A DNA stretch of 64,000 nucleotides from an uncultured Aquitalea sp. (GTDB taxonomy: Bacteria; Pseudomonadota; Gammaproteobacteria; Burkholderiales; Chromobacteriaceae): assembly GCF_945957525.1 (NCBI RefSeq), contig NZ_CAMFLA010000011.1, positions 62,001 through 126,000 of the forward strand, written 5' to 3'. The notes under the pieces were generated by a model. That model did no database searches. It was not told the origin of the DNA and was given only the letters and a program-made list of their open reading frames with translations. Within the stretch, counting starts at the first letter, position 1; every line of letters begins with the position of its first letter. A program made the position numbers and the translations under genes. This document shows, in pieces, positions 1 through 7,630 of this stretch.

Positions 1-10
1 TTTGATTATT

Positions 11-56
11 TTCGGATTGCCGAACAGTAATTGTGTATCAAATTCGGATTTCCGAA
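11..56. promoter_or_regulatory. Tandem palindromic operator pair
   Basis: Two near-identical 14-bp palindromes, TTCGGATTGCCGAA (11-24) and TTCGGATTTCCGAA (43-56), lie 32 bp apart, about three helical turns, on the same DNA face. The DNA between and around them is AT-rich, as in a promoter. This arrangement suits a dimeric helix-turn-helix repressor binding cooperatively. No gene starts immediately to the right, so the controlled gene is probably just outside the left edge, read leftward. The regulator is not identifiable from this window. Confidence 0.5.
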
Positions 57-234
57 CCACATTATCAATTTACGTGGCAACACCCAGGAAAATGGCTTTC
101 ATTGAAAGCACTTCAAAAGCAAAAAAAGGCCTGAGGCGGCCTGACGCCGGCTTATTTCATAAAGCCTTGTCGCAATCAGGCAAAACCAGCACCCGTCCGT
201 CATGATCGTAAGCCACATTCCTTGACGCCAAACA

Positions 235-260
235 GAAAGCCCGGCTGTCGCCGGGCTTTC
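235..260. terminator. Strong hairpin, possible terminator
   Basis: A perfect 11-bp stem, GAAAGCCCGGC (235-245) with GCCGGGCTTTC (250-260), encloses a TGTC loop. Neither side has a clean T-tract, so intrinsic termination is uncertain. It lies between the left-edge operator pair and the first Correia-like repeat. The rest of 57-310 shows no gene that can be supported. Confidence 0.45.
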
Positions 261-310
261 CAAAACCGGGGCCGGCCAGTTTGTTGGCCGCCCCGCTGAT
301 GGCAGTACTA

Positions 311-433
311 AAGAGCACAGATAAAACCTCGCGTCACCTCTGAGCCAAGACGCGCCGACGCGGTCAAGTCACCCAATGCGACAGGGCGCGCAACGCAGGA
401 ATTCCGGTGTTGTTTGCGGGTTTTACTTGCTCA
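311..433. repeat. Correia-like palindromic repeat, copy A (degenerate)
   Basis: This ~123-bp element has imperfect terminal inverted arms (GAGC..TAAAACC..CGC at 312-332 against its complement at 416-432) and a core, GCCAAGACGCGCCGACGCGG, shared with the copies at 757-869 and 9203-9301. It contains the stop codon of the small leftward gene at 423-638. Over the 45 bp starting at 323, about 37 positions match the copy at 9210. It could form a hairpin in the 3' end of that gene's mRNA. Confidence 0.55.
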
Positions 434-638
434 GATACAAATCATCAAACACGTCATTGGTGAGGTAGTACACCTCCCCCTCGTGCGAAATGCGGGACAC
501 CTTGCCGTCGCAATAGGAGTTGCCGCGCTCGATGACGTATTCCCCCTCCTCCAGCAACACCTTGGTGTTGTTCTTCTGCAGATAGGCAACCGTGCCGGCC
601 GGCACATGCAGCGTAGTTTTGAGCTCTTGTTCAGCCAT
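423..638 (-). CDS. Small hypothetical protein, 71 aa
   Basis: No family is recognised. The start is set at the ATG ending at 638 because AAGGAG lies at a good distance upstream; an in-frame extension to 677 adds 13 residues but bypasses that site. The product is soluble, acidic and rich in Glu, Tyr and Val, with no signal peptide or membrane segment, and could be a small beta-rich fold. It stands alone. Its stop codon lies inside the Correia-like repeat at 311-433, so its mRNA probably ends in that palindrome. Function unknown. Confidence 0.65.
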   Translation of the reverse strand: MAEQELKTTLHVPAGTVAYLQKNNTKVLLEEGEYVIERGNSYCDGKVSRISHEGEVYYLTNDVFDDLYLSK

Positions 639-756
639 GGTTTGCTCCTTTGTTGTTCGATGGGGTGCCAGCAGCATATCAGGCTTGTCGTTTCAATGCC
701 TTGACGGGCCGCGGCAAATACTGCCCGTCGTAGGGGAAATGCAACGTCAGTCGCTT

Positions 757-869
757 AGAGCGGCCAACAAAATTCCTGATGCTGCGTTGTGCCTCCTGGC
801 CGTACTCAAGTACTGACTGCGTCGGCGCGCCTTGCCTCTGCCGTGATACTGATTTTTGTTAGCCGCTCT
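757..869. repeat. Correia-like palindromic repeat, copy D (best preserved)
   Basis: The terminal arms AGAGCGGCCAACAAAA (757-772) and TTTTGTTAGCCGCTCT (854-869) pair at 15 of 16 positions. Inside are an exact small palindrome GTACTCAAGTAC (802-813) and the GC-rich core TGCGTCGGCGCGCCTTGCC. From memory, the Neisseria Correia element has the same order: an AACAAAA arm, a CGTTG-CC segment, CGTACT..AGTACTG, CTGCG..CG.CGCCTTG, then TGATTTTTGTTA. Size (113 bp) also agrees with the ~105-bp Neisseria short form. The outer arm sequence differs. Confidence 0.7.
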
Positions 870-1060
870 TATTCCGTCTTACTGACAGCTATTTGAAATG
901 AATGATTGTCAATATTTGCACTATTCCAACACTGATAGTTTTTAATCGGCAAAACCCATGTCTTCTTGCAAATTTATGTGAAAGAAACCCTGGTCATAAC
1001 TAAACTTTGTCTGACAAAAGCCAGCCATCAAACAAGGCGGCATTGCGGCAGGGAGGCCAC
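870..1060 (+). other. AT-rich upstream region of the protease gene
   Basis: This stretch is much more AT-rich than its surroundings and presumably holds the promoter for the autotransporter protease at 1061. TTGTCA near 905 could be a -35 element, but no convincing -10 at correct spacing could be fixed. AT-richness in front of a secreted-protein gene is also compatible with silencing by an H-NS/MvaT-type protein; that is inference only. Apart from the Correia-like repeat at 757-869, no gene is seen between 639 and 1060. Confidence 0.35.
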
Positions 1061-3334
1061 ATGAAGCGAAACCAATTCAGCAAGACCATCATCGCAGCCG
1101 CCATGGCGTCGCTGGGAGCGCCGGCCCTGGCGGCCACCTACGCGCCCTGGCTGACGCAAATCGGACTGAACGACAGTATTCTTTCCGCCAGCAACTGGGG
1201 CAAAGGCGTGCTCATCGGTGTGGTGGACACTGGTATTCAGCCCGCCAGCCCGGCTTTCGCCAAAGGCCAGATTTCCACATCGCTCAGCAGCTGCGCCGCC
1301 GTCAGCTTTCCTTGCGGCAACGGCTATATCGACGACAATAGCCACGGCACCGCCGTCGCCTCTATCGCCGCAGCCAACGCCGTCTCTCAGTTCACCACCA
1401 ACACGGGGATGTACGCCGTCAAGGCCGGCAATGTCATCAGCGTGGCCCCCAATGCCAACCTCGTGGCGGAAAAAGTACTGAGCGCCGCCGGCAGCGGCTA
1501 CTCTACCGATGTGGCCAACGGCATCATCAAGGCCGCCAACGCCGGGGCTTCGGTAATCAATCTCTCACTGACTTACGGCAACAGCGGCGACCTGGTCAAC
1601 GCGGTGAACTACGCCGCATCCAAAGGCGTGTTTATTGTCTGGGCCGGCGGCAACAGCTCTCAGGCCTTGCTTGGCAACGCCAACAGCAACGGACTGACCG
1701 CCGCCGCGATCAGCCATCTGATACTGGTGGGTTCGGTCAATGCCGGCAATGGCCTGTCCAGCTTCAGCAATACGCCGGGCGGCGGCAAGCTGATCAGCAC
1801 CACAGGCGCCAGCACCAGCTATGCCAGCCGCTGGGTGATGGCCCCGGGAGAGGGCATCCTCGCTCCCTATGTCAGCTATGGCAGCAACGCCTGGGGTTAC
1901 TGGAGCGGCACCTCCATGTCCGCACCCGTGGTCAGCGGCTCCATTGCCCTGCTGGAGTCCACATGGAAGGTGCTGCAAACACAGGGCACCGCTGGCAATC
2001 TGCTGCTGGCCACGGCCAAGGATCTGGGCGCCGCCGGCGTGGACAGCACCTATGGCAATGGGCTTGTCAATCTTGGCGCAGCCTTTCAGCCGGTGGGCGG
2101 ACTCAACGTGACCGGCAGCAATGGCAAGTCCATCAGCGTTTACAGCCTGACCGGCAGCATGATTACCGGCGGAGCGCTGGGGAGTTTGTCCTCCGTGCAG
2201 AAACTGCTGGCCAACTACACCGCTTTTGACGGCTACCAGCGCAATTTCAGCGTCAACCTGTCGGGGCTCATCCTCAGCAAGAGCAGCCCGGCCACCTTGA
2301 ACCCGCTGCCCTCAAACCCCAACACCGGCCCGACCGTCATCAAGCTGCAAAACGGTGGCGAGCTTGCCTTGCTGCAATTGGATACTGCGGACGACAGCTT
2401 GCCGCCGACGCTGATGCGCGCCGCACCCAGTCGCAGCCCAAAAATCGGCTTCGCCATGATGACGGACCGCCAGGGCAGCAGCCTGGCGCTGGGCTATGGG
2501 GTACCGGTACAGTACGCTTTCGCCAAATCCCTGTACGCCGATGAAAACCTCGCTTTGCAGGCGGAAGAGCTGTCGCGGTTGCGCCTGAGCAGCCTTGCCG
2601 AGGGCGGCGGCCTTGCCAGCTATGGCATGAAACTGGGCGACGATACTCGCGTGGCCATTTCCTGGAGCGGCAGTCAGTCCGTCACCGGCTTGCAAACCGA
2701 TACCACGGGGTACGCCGAGAGCAGCGGCCGCAACATGAGTGTCGGCTTCAGCAGCAAACTCACCCCAGCGCTCAGCGCCGGCATGACGGTTTCCTTGCTC
2801 AACCAGCAACACGGGCTGCTTGGCAGCAGTTACGCATCCGACTCCCCGTTGGCCTTGTCGGACAGCACCCGCACAGTGGGCGTCAATCTCAACGCCAGTT
2901 ATCTGTTGAGCGGACGTGACACCTTGCTGCTGGAGGCAGGCTTTGCACGCAGCGACGCCACCAGCGGCGCGGGCTTGCTGGCGGGCACCAGCGCGCTGGG
3001 CGCGCGCTCCTGGGGCGTGAGCCTGCAACACCGGGAATTGTTCCGCCCGGACGACAGGCTCACGCTTTCCGTCATGCAGCCCTTACGGGTAAGCAGTGGC
3101 CGGATCGGTGTGGTCTCGCCGACAGTGGATGCGGACACCGGCTTGCCGGGCTGGCATACCGAGTGGGTCAGCGCAGCGCCTTCCGGCCAGGAGCGGGATT
3201 ATCAACTGGGCTACGCAGCGCGGCTGCCGCACCAGCAGGCCCTTGGGGTTTCCATGGGATACAACAAGGATGCGGACAATATCAGCGGCAACAATCAGTG
3301 GCATGCCGGCGTTAGCTGGTCGGCGCGTTTCTGA
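1061..3334 (+). CDS. Subtilisin-family (S8) serine protease autotransporter
   Basis: Secreted or surface serine protease of type V secretion (757 aa). The start at 1061 follows GGGAGG and gives a clean signal peptide, residues 1-24, ending APALA. The passenger carries the full catalytic triad: Asp56 in GVVDTG, His95 in NSHGTAVAS, Ser285 in SGTSMSAP, with oxyanion Asn198 in AGGNSS. Residues ~480-757 have the alternating pattern of an autotransporter beta-barrel and end in Phe, as expected for BAM recognition. The barrel should be inserted by the BamA encoded at 52507-54795. The gene is monocistronic, preceded by AT-rich DNA and followed by a strong hairpin. A role in protein degradation or virulence is inferred; the substrate is unknown. 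Confidence 0.93.
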   Translation: MKRNQFSKTIIAAAMASLGAPALAATYAPWLTQIGLNDSILSASNWGKGVLIGVVDTGIQPASPAFAKGQISTSLSSCAAVSFPCGNGYIDDNSHGTAVASIAAANAVSQFTTNTGMYAVKAGNVISVAPNANLVAEKVLSAAGSGYSTDVANGIIKAANAGASVINLSLTYGNSGDLVNAVNYAASKGVFIVWAGGNSSQALLGNANSNGLTAAAISHLILVGSVNAGNGLSSFSNTPGGGKLISTTGASTSYASRWVMAPGEGILAPYVSYGSNAWGYWSGTSMSAPVVSGSIALLESTWKVLQTQGTAGNLLLATAKDLGAAGVDSTYGNGLVNLGAAFQPVGGLNVTGSNGKSISVYSLTGSMITGGALGSLSSVQKLLANYTAFDGYQRNFSVNLSGLILSKSSPATLNPLPSNPNTGPTVIKLQNGGELALLQLDTADDSLPPTLMRAAPSRSPKIGFAMMTDRQGSSLALGYGVPVQYAFAKSLYADENLALQAEELSRLRLSSLAEGGGLASYGMKLGDDTRVAISWSGSQSVTGLQTDTTGYAESSGRNMSVGFSSKLTPALSAGMTVSLLNQQHGLLGSSYASDSPLALSDSTRTVGVNLNASYLLSGRDTLLLEAGFARSDATSGAGLLAGTSALGARSWGVSLQHRELFRPDDRLTLSVMQPLRVSSGRIGVVSPTVDADTGLPGWHTEWVSAAPSGQERDYQLGYAARLPHQQALGVSMGYNKDADNISGNNQWHAGVSWSARF

Positions 3335-3345
3335 GCATTACCCCA

Positions 3346-3377
3346 GTAACAAGGCCGCCCTCCGGCGGCCTTGTTAC
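3346..3377. terminator. Bidirectional terminator hairpin between convergent genes
   Basis: A perfect 14-bp stem, GTAACAAGGCCGCC (3346-3359) with its complement at 3364-3377, has a CTCC loop. It sits between the convergent protease and LysR genes and includes the LysR stop codon at 3374-3376. T-tracts are weak. Confidence 0.7.
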
Positions 3378-4285
3378 ATATCCAACGCATGGGGCCGCAA
3401 ACGCCCCAGTGCCTCTTCAGCCAACCTTTGCATCAACCCGGACTCAGCCTCGGAAGGCGGATGCTGGCGCGCCAGCAAGGCGTACACGGTCACCGGTATC
3501 GCCGGCGTCAGTTCTCGCGCGGCGACACCCTCCCCCTGATCCTGCACGGTAAAAGGATCGGCGATCGCCAAGCCCTCGCCCAGCGCCGTCAGACGGCTGG
3601 CCAACTGATAGGTTTGCACGCGAGTGCGAATCTGCGGCGCCACTCCGGCCTGTTCGCAGGAAAGCGCAAACAATCGTCCCATGCGGTCATCGTCCGGCAA
3701 GCCCAGCATGGCCACGCCATCCAGCTCGGCAATATCCAGCGGCTGGCGCTGTACAGAAGCCTCCCAATAGCCGGCCGGCGCCAACACCTGCAAACAACCT
3801 TCGGCCAAGGGACGCGCCTCGATGCCGGGATGATCTGGCTGACGCATGCCAAAACCCACATCCAGCTCACCCAGCAACAAGCCCTCCACCAGTTCGCGCG
3901 TGTGATGAGTGGAAAGCTCGCAAAAGACGGCTGGAAAATCGCTCCGCCAGGCTTTGAATGCCGCTGGCAGCACGCCCCCGGCCAGCGCCGGCGTGGCGGC
4001 AACGCGCAAGCTCTCCGCCCCTCCGCGCCGCAACATGTCGGCTTTGCGGCGCAACACTTGCAGCCGCTGGTTCAACTCGTCCACATCGGCAAACAGCGCC
4101 AGCGCCTCGTGGGTGGGCGACAGCTTGCCTTTGTGGCGCTCAAACAGGGCGAAGCCCAGTTGCCGCTCCGCCTGCTGCAACGCTTTGCTGGCCGCCGGTT
4201 GCGAGACATGCAGGCTCTGCGCCGCTGCGCTGATGCTGCCGGCCTGCATGATGGCGTTGAAGATTTCGATGTGTCGCAATTTCAT
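3374..4285 (-). CDS. LysR-family transcriptional regulator
   Basis: LysR-type regulator of usual length (303 aa). Residues ~1-60 form the winged helix-turn-helix (AAAQSLHVSQPAASKALQQ), followed by a substrate-binding-like effector domain from ~90. It starts 15 bp after the stop of the peptide-binding protein at 4301-5881 on the same strand, so the two are probably co-transcribed from the divergent promoter region 5882-6159. That region carries two copies of a dyad motif (6019-6090) that this protein may bind. By context the effector could be a D-amino acid or murein peptide; this is inference. The stop codon is embedded in a terminator hairpin. Confidence 0.93.
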   Translation of the reverse strand: MKLRHIEIFNAIMQAGSISAAAQSLHVSQPAASKALQQAERQLGFALFERHKGKLSPTHEALALFADVDELNQRLQVLRRKADMLRRGGAESLRVAATPALAGGVLPAAFKAWRSDFPAVFCELSTHHTRELVEGLLLGELDVGFGMRQPDHPGIEARPLAEGCLQVLAPAGYWEASVQRQPLDIAELDGVAMLGLPDDDRMGRLFALSCEQAGVAPQIRTRVQTYQLASRLTALGEGLAIADPFTVQDQGEGVAARELTPAIPVTVYALLARQHPPSEAESGLMQRLAEEALGRLRPHALDM

Positions 4286-4300
4286 GGCAAGGCCCGCGCG

Positions 4301-5881
4301 CTAGCGCAGATAGACATCCTCAAACTCAAAGGAACCGTTAGGGTTCATGACGAAACCCTCCACTTCCTTACGCATCGGGATGTAGATGCGAGAGTGGGCC
4401 ATGGTGATCCACGGGCGCTCGCGCTTGAAGATGTCCTGGGCCTTCAAATAATAGGTGGCGCGCTGTTTCTTGTCGGTGGTTTGCCGCGCCTTTTGCAGCA
4501 GGTCGTCAAACTCCTTGTTGCAGAAGCGCTGTCCATCCTTGCTGACGCTGCAGGACAAAGTACCCCAGAGAAAATCGTCCGGATCGCCGGAATCGCTGGT
4601 CCAGCCGCTCATGTATACATCATGCTCGCCCTGCCCCGCGCGTTTGAGGTACTCGCCCCATTCATAGCTCTGGATATTGGCTTTCACGCCGATTTTGGCC
4701 CAGTCCTGCTGGATCATCTGCGCCATCAGCTTGCCGTTGGGGTTGGTGGGGCGCTGCACCGGCAGAGCCCACAGATTCAAGACAAAGCCATCCGGATAGC
4801 CGGCTTTGGCCAACAATTGCCGGGCCTTGGCGGGGTTGTATTCGTTGCGGTTCTTGCTGTTCCAGCCCCAGACGCTGGGCGGGAAGGGATTAATGGCCTG
4901 GGTCGCCCCGCCCTTGGGGAACAGCGCCTTGAACAGCGCGTCGCGATCAATGGCGATATCCAGCGCCACGCGCACATCGCGCTTAGCCAGCTGCGGGCGC
5001 TTCAAGTTGTAAGCGAGATAGGAAATATTGGTGGCGCCGGTGCTGGCCACCTTCAGGCTTTTATCAGCCTCAATGCTGTCAAGATCAGACTCGCGCACTG
5101 CCGCCGCCAACTGGCACTCATACCCCTTGAGCTTCTGGATGCGCACTTGCGGATCGGTGACGATGGCAAAAATCAGGTTTTGCGTTTTCTGTTTCTTGCC
5201 CCAGTAAACCGGGTTGGCGCTGTAGCGTACCGCGGAATCCTTCACGTAAGCCTTGAACTGGTACGGACCGGTGCCCACCGGGTACTGATTGATATCCGCA
5301 GCGCGGCCTTCGGCCAACAGTTTGCCGGCGTACTCGGCGGACTGCATGCCGGCAAAACCCATGGCGAGGAATGACAGGAAAGTGGCGTTGCGCTCCTTCA
5401 GGCGTATTTTCACCGTATACGGATCCACCCGGGTCACGGCGCTGACGGATTGCGACAGTCCATAATCATTGGGGCCCAGCAACTGTGTCTTGAAAGCCTT
5501 GTTGAAGGGATGCTCCGGGTTGATCCAGCGGCTGATGGTAAACACCACGTCATCGGCATTGAAATCGCGGCCGGGCTTGAAGTAGTCCGTCGTCTGGAAC
5601 TTCACCCCCTTGCGCAGGTGAAAAACGTATTCGAGGCCATCCGGCGAGATGTCCCAGGACGTAGCCAGCACAGGGATGATTTCCGTGCCGCCGCGCTTGA
5701 ATTTCACCAGCCCCTGAAAAATCTGACGGGTAACATTGTAAGTGGACGCGCTGTCCCACAAAGCAGGATCGAAACCCTCAGGCGCAGTTTCCGCACAAAA
5801 CACCAAAGGACGGCCGGCCTGAACGGCGGTGGAGGCGAAGCCGGCAAGCAGACCGGCCAACAGCAAGCTACAAAAGCGCAT
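4301..5881 (-). CDS. Periplasmic peptide-binding protein of an ABC importer (DppA/DdpA-like)
   Basis: Solute-binding protein of the SBP_bac_5 family (526 aa, normal length), expected to deliver di- or oligopeptides to an inner-membrane ABC importer. It has a signal peptide (residues ~1-22, ending VQA) and family signatures, including the GFDPALWDSASTYN start of the mature protein and the YPVGTGPYQFKAY segment. AGGAGA precedes the ATG. No permease or ATPase gene is nearby, so the partner importer is elsewhere. Divergent neighbours encode a D-amino acid dehydrogenase, an LD-carboxypeptidase and a D-Ala-D-Ala dipeptidase, which makes D-Ala-D-Ala or murein peptide a likely ligand. A uptake-type motif TTCGGCCAAC lies at 5309-5318. 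Confidence 0.93.
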   Translation of the reverse strand: MRFCSLLLAGLLAGFASTAVQAGRPLVFCAETAPEGFDPALWDSASTYNVTRQIFQGLVKFKRGGTEIIPVLATSWDISPDGLEYVFHLRKGVKFQTTDYFKPGRDFNADDVVFTISRWINPEHPFNKAFKTQLLGPNDYGLSQSVSAVTRVDPYTVKIRLKERNATFLSFLAMGFAGMQSAEYAGKLLAEGRAADINQYPVGTGPYQFKAYVKDSAVRYSANPVYWGKKQKTQNLIFAIVTDPQVRIQKLKGYECQLAAAVRESDLDSIEADKSLKVASTGATNISYLAYNLKRPQLAKRDVRVALDIAIDRDALFKALFPKGGATQAINPFPPSVWGWNSKNRNEYNPAKARQLLAKAGYPDGFVLNLWALPVQRPTNPNGKLMAQMIQQDWAKIGVKANIQSYEWGEYLKRAGQGEHDVYMSGWTSDSGDPDDFLWGTLSCSVSKDGQRFCNKEFDDLLQKARQTTDKKQRATYYLKAQDIFKRERPWITMAHSRIYIPMRKEVEGFVMNPNGSFEFEDVYLR

Positions 5882-6018
5882 TATTGTTCTCCTGGCGCAA
5901 GAGGCGGTTCAGGTTTGCCGAACGCGGCTGCCGGCCTCCTCCTGAACAGCATCCAAAATGGGTGGGTTGATTCTAGAGCGACGCCAATGCGCGTCACCAA
6001 TGAAAATGCATGCATCAA

Positions 6019-6090
6019 CCATAACTTCAGGTTATGCATCAAAGCAAGGCAGCACTCACCTGAACACCAAACCATAACTTTCAGCTATGG
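6019..6090. promoter_or_regulatory. Repeated dyad, candidate LysR operator
   Basis: Between the divergent peptide-binding and dehydrogenase genes, the motif CCATAACTT..AG.TAT occurs twice in the same orientation. The first copy contains the perfect dyad ATAACTTCAGGTTAT (6021-6035); the second is CCATAACTTTCAGCTATGG (6072-6090). The copies start 53 bp apart, five helical turns. Two dyads in a divergent promoter beside a lysR gene fit recognition and activation sites. Binding by the regulator at 3374-4285 is inferred. Confidence 0.55.
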
Positions 6091-6159
6091 AGACAGCTCT
6101 TCTTTTCATTGGGCAAGCCGCGGGCCGGCTGACTAAGCTTGCTTCCAGAAAGGACTGTC

Positions 6160-7410
6160 ATGCCCCATATCTGCATCATCGGCGCAGGCGTCATCGGCCT
6201 CACCACTGCGTGGAGACTGGCCGAAGACGGCCATCAGATCACGCTGATAGATGGCGGCGAGCAAGCCGCCAGCGGCGCCAGCCACGCCAATGGCGGGCAA
6301 CTCAGCTACCACTACATTGCCCCCTTGGCCGATGCCGGCATGCCGCTCAAGGCACTGGGCTGGCTGTTGCAGTCTGACGCGCCCATGCGCTGGCAACCCG
6401 CAGCCGACCTGGCGCAATGGCGCTGGCTATGGCGTTTTCTGCTGGCCTGCAACACCGCCACCCACCAGCGCAATCTGCTCAAACTATGGCAGCTGGCCAT
6501 GCACAGCCGCCTGCAAATGCGGGATTTCGCCGCCCTGCCTCATGCCGACTACGCCCGCCAATGCAACGGCAAGCTGGTGGTGTTTCGCAGCGCCGCGGGC
6601 TTTGCCGCGGCCCGGCGCGGCATGACTGCGCTGGCCCGCCTGGGTGCGGAACAACAAGCACTGGACGGGGCTGCCTGCCTGGCGCTGGAACCCGCGCTGG
6701 CAGCGGTGGCCTACCGCCTGGCGGGCGGAATATTCACAGCAGCAGAAGAAGTCGCCGACTGTCTGCAGTTCTGCCAAAAGCTGGAAGCGCGCCTGCTGAC
6801 GCTGCCCAACGTCAGATTGCGGTACCGGACACAAGCTACCGGCTTCGGCCAACATCAGGGCCGCATCGACAGCGTACAACTCGACCACGGCGACGCCATT
6901 GCTTGCAACCATGTGGTGATTGCCGCCGGCTGCCACAGCCCTGCTCTGGCCCGCCTGCTGGGCGACCGGTTAAACCTTTACCCACTCAAAGGCTACAGCC
7001 TCGACATGCCCGCCGGTGCCCAGCCGCCTACCGTCAGCATCACCGACGCCGACCACAAGATTCTCTATGCGCCCATCAACGGACGACTGCGCGTGGCGGC
7101 GCTGGCCGACCTGACGGGCATGGATGACAGCCTGGACCCACAACGCCTGCAAAGCCTGACGCGCCGCATTGCCGCCGACATGCCCATGGCCGGCAAGCTG
7201 CCGCACGCCCGGCCATGGGCAGGACTGCGCCCCGCCACCCCGGACGGTCTGCCGCTGATCGGCAAGGGGCGGTACGACAATGCCTGGTACAACACCGGCC
7301 ACGGCGCGCTTGGCTTCACGCTGGCGGCGGGCAGTGCCGACTTGCTGGCGCGCCGCATTGCAGGCGAACAAGAGCCGGCATCCTTGCGCGGCCTCTTCCA
7401 GCCCGGCTAA
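6160..7410 (+). CDS. FAD-dependent D-amino acid dehydrogenase (DadA family)
   Basis: Flavoenzyme of the DAO/DadA family (416 aa), predicted to oxidise D-amino acids such as D-alanine to 2-oxo acids and ammonia at the inner membrane. The N-terminal GAGVIGLTTAWRLAEDG (residues ~8-24) is the Rossmann FAD-binding motif, and the C-terminal GLRPATPDGLPLIG..NTGHGALGFTLA is diagnostic for DadA. The start at 6160 follows AAGGA; a TTG at 6139 would add seven residues. Genes downstream make D-alanine from D-Ala-D-Ala and LD-peptides, so this is the probable catabolic step. The stop codon abuts a Correia-like repeat. Confidence 0.9.
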   Translation: MPHICIIGAGVIGLTTAWRLAEDGHQITLIDGGEQAASGASHANGGQLSYHYIAPLADAGMPLKALGWLLQSDAPMRWQPAADLAQWRWLWRFLLACNTATHQRNLLKLWQLAMHSRLQMRDFAALPHADYARQCNGKLVVFRSAAGFAAARRGMTALARLGAEQQALDGAACLALEPALAAVAYRLAGGIFTAAEEVADCLQFCQKLEARLLTLPNVRLRYRTQATGFGQHQGRIDSVQLDHGDAIACNHVVIAAGCHSPALARLLGDRLNLYPLKGYSLDMPAGAQPPTVSITDADHKILYAPINGRLRVAALADLTGMDDSLDPQRLQSLTRRIAADMPMAGKLPHARPWAGLRPATPDGLPLIGKGRYDNAWYNTGHGALGFTLAAGSADLLARRIAGEQEPASLRGLFQPG

Positions 7411-7525
7411 GCGCCGCTGACAACACCTCGCAGAGACTCTGTACCAAGCTGCGCCGGCGCATACGGTGCATGAAGTGCAACAAGAAAGATCAACGCAGTA
7501 TCAGGGCTTTTGTTAACCGCGCTAA
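7408..7525. repeat. Correia-like palindromic repeat, copy C
   Basis: This ~118-bp element begins at the stop codon of the dehydrogenase gene. The left arm TAAGCGCCGCTGACAA (from 7408) and the complement of the right arm (TTTTGTTAACCGCGCTAA, near 7508-7525) match at about 13 of 18 positions. The inner AACGCAGTATCAGGGCTTTTGTTA parallels the inverted strand of copy D at 757-869. Lying between co-directional genes, it could fold in the mRNA and affect readthrough into the carboxypeptidase gene. Confidence 0.6.
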
Positions 7526-7630
7526 GTCAGTCTTCTTGACCCGATAATGCACAATGGGAAACACTGAAGCGCCACTTTGCAGCGGCAGCGGCTGGTCCGC
7601 ACATACAGACACAGAAACAATCACACGCAC

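Noticed and set aside
2-205. 67-codon frame at the left edge
   Set aside because: Runs through the two operator palindromes and AT-rich promoter-like DNA, without ribosome site or protein-like composition.
3371-5374. 667-codon open frame on the plus strand
   Set aside because: It lies opposite the LysR and peptide-binding protein genes, has no recognisable domains, and its existence follows from the GC-rich codon pattern of the real genes.
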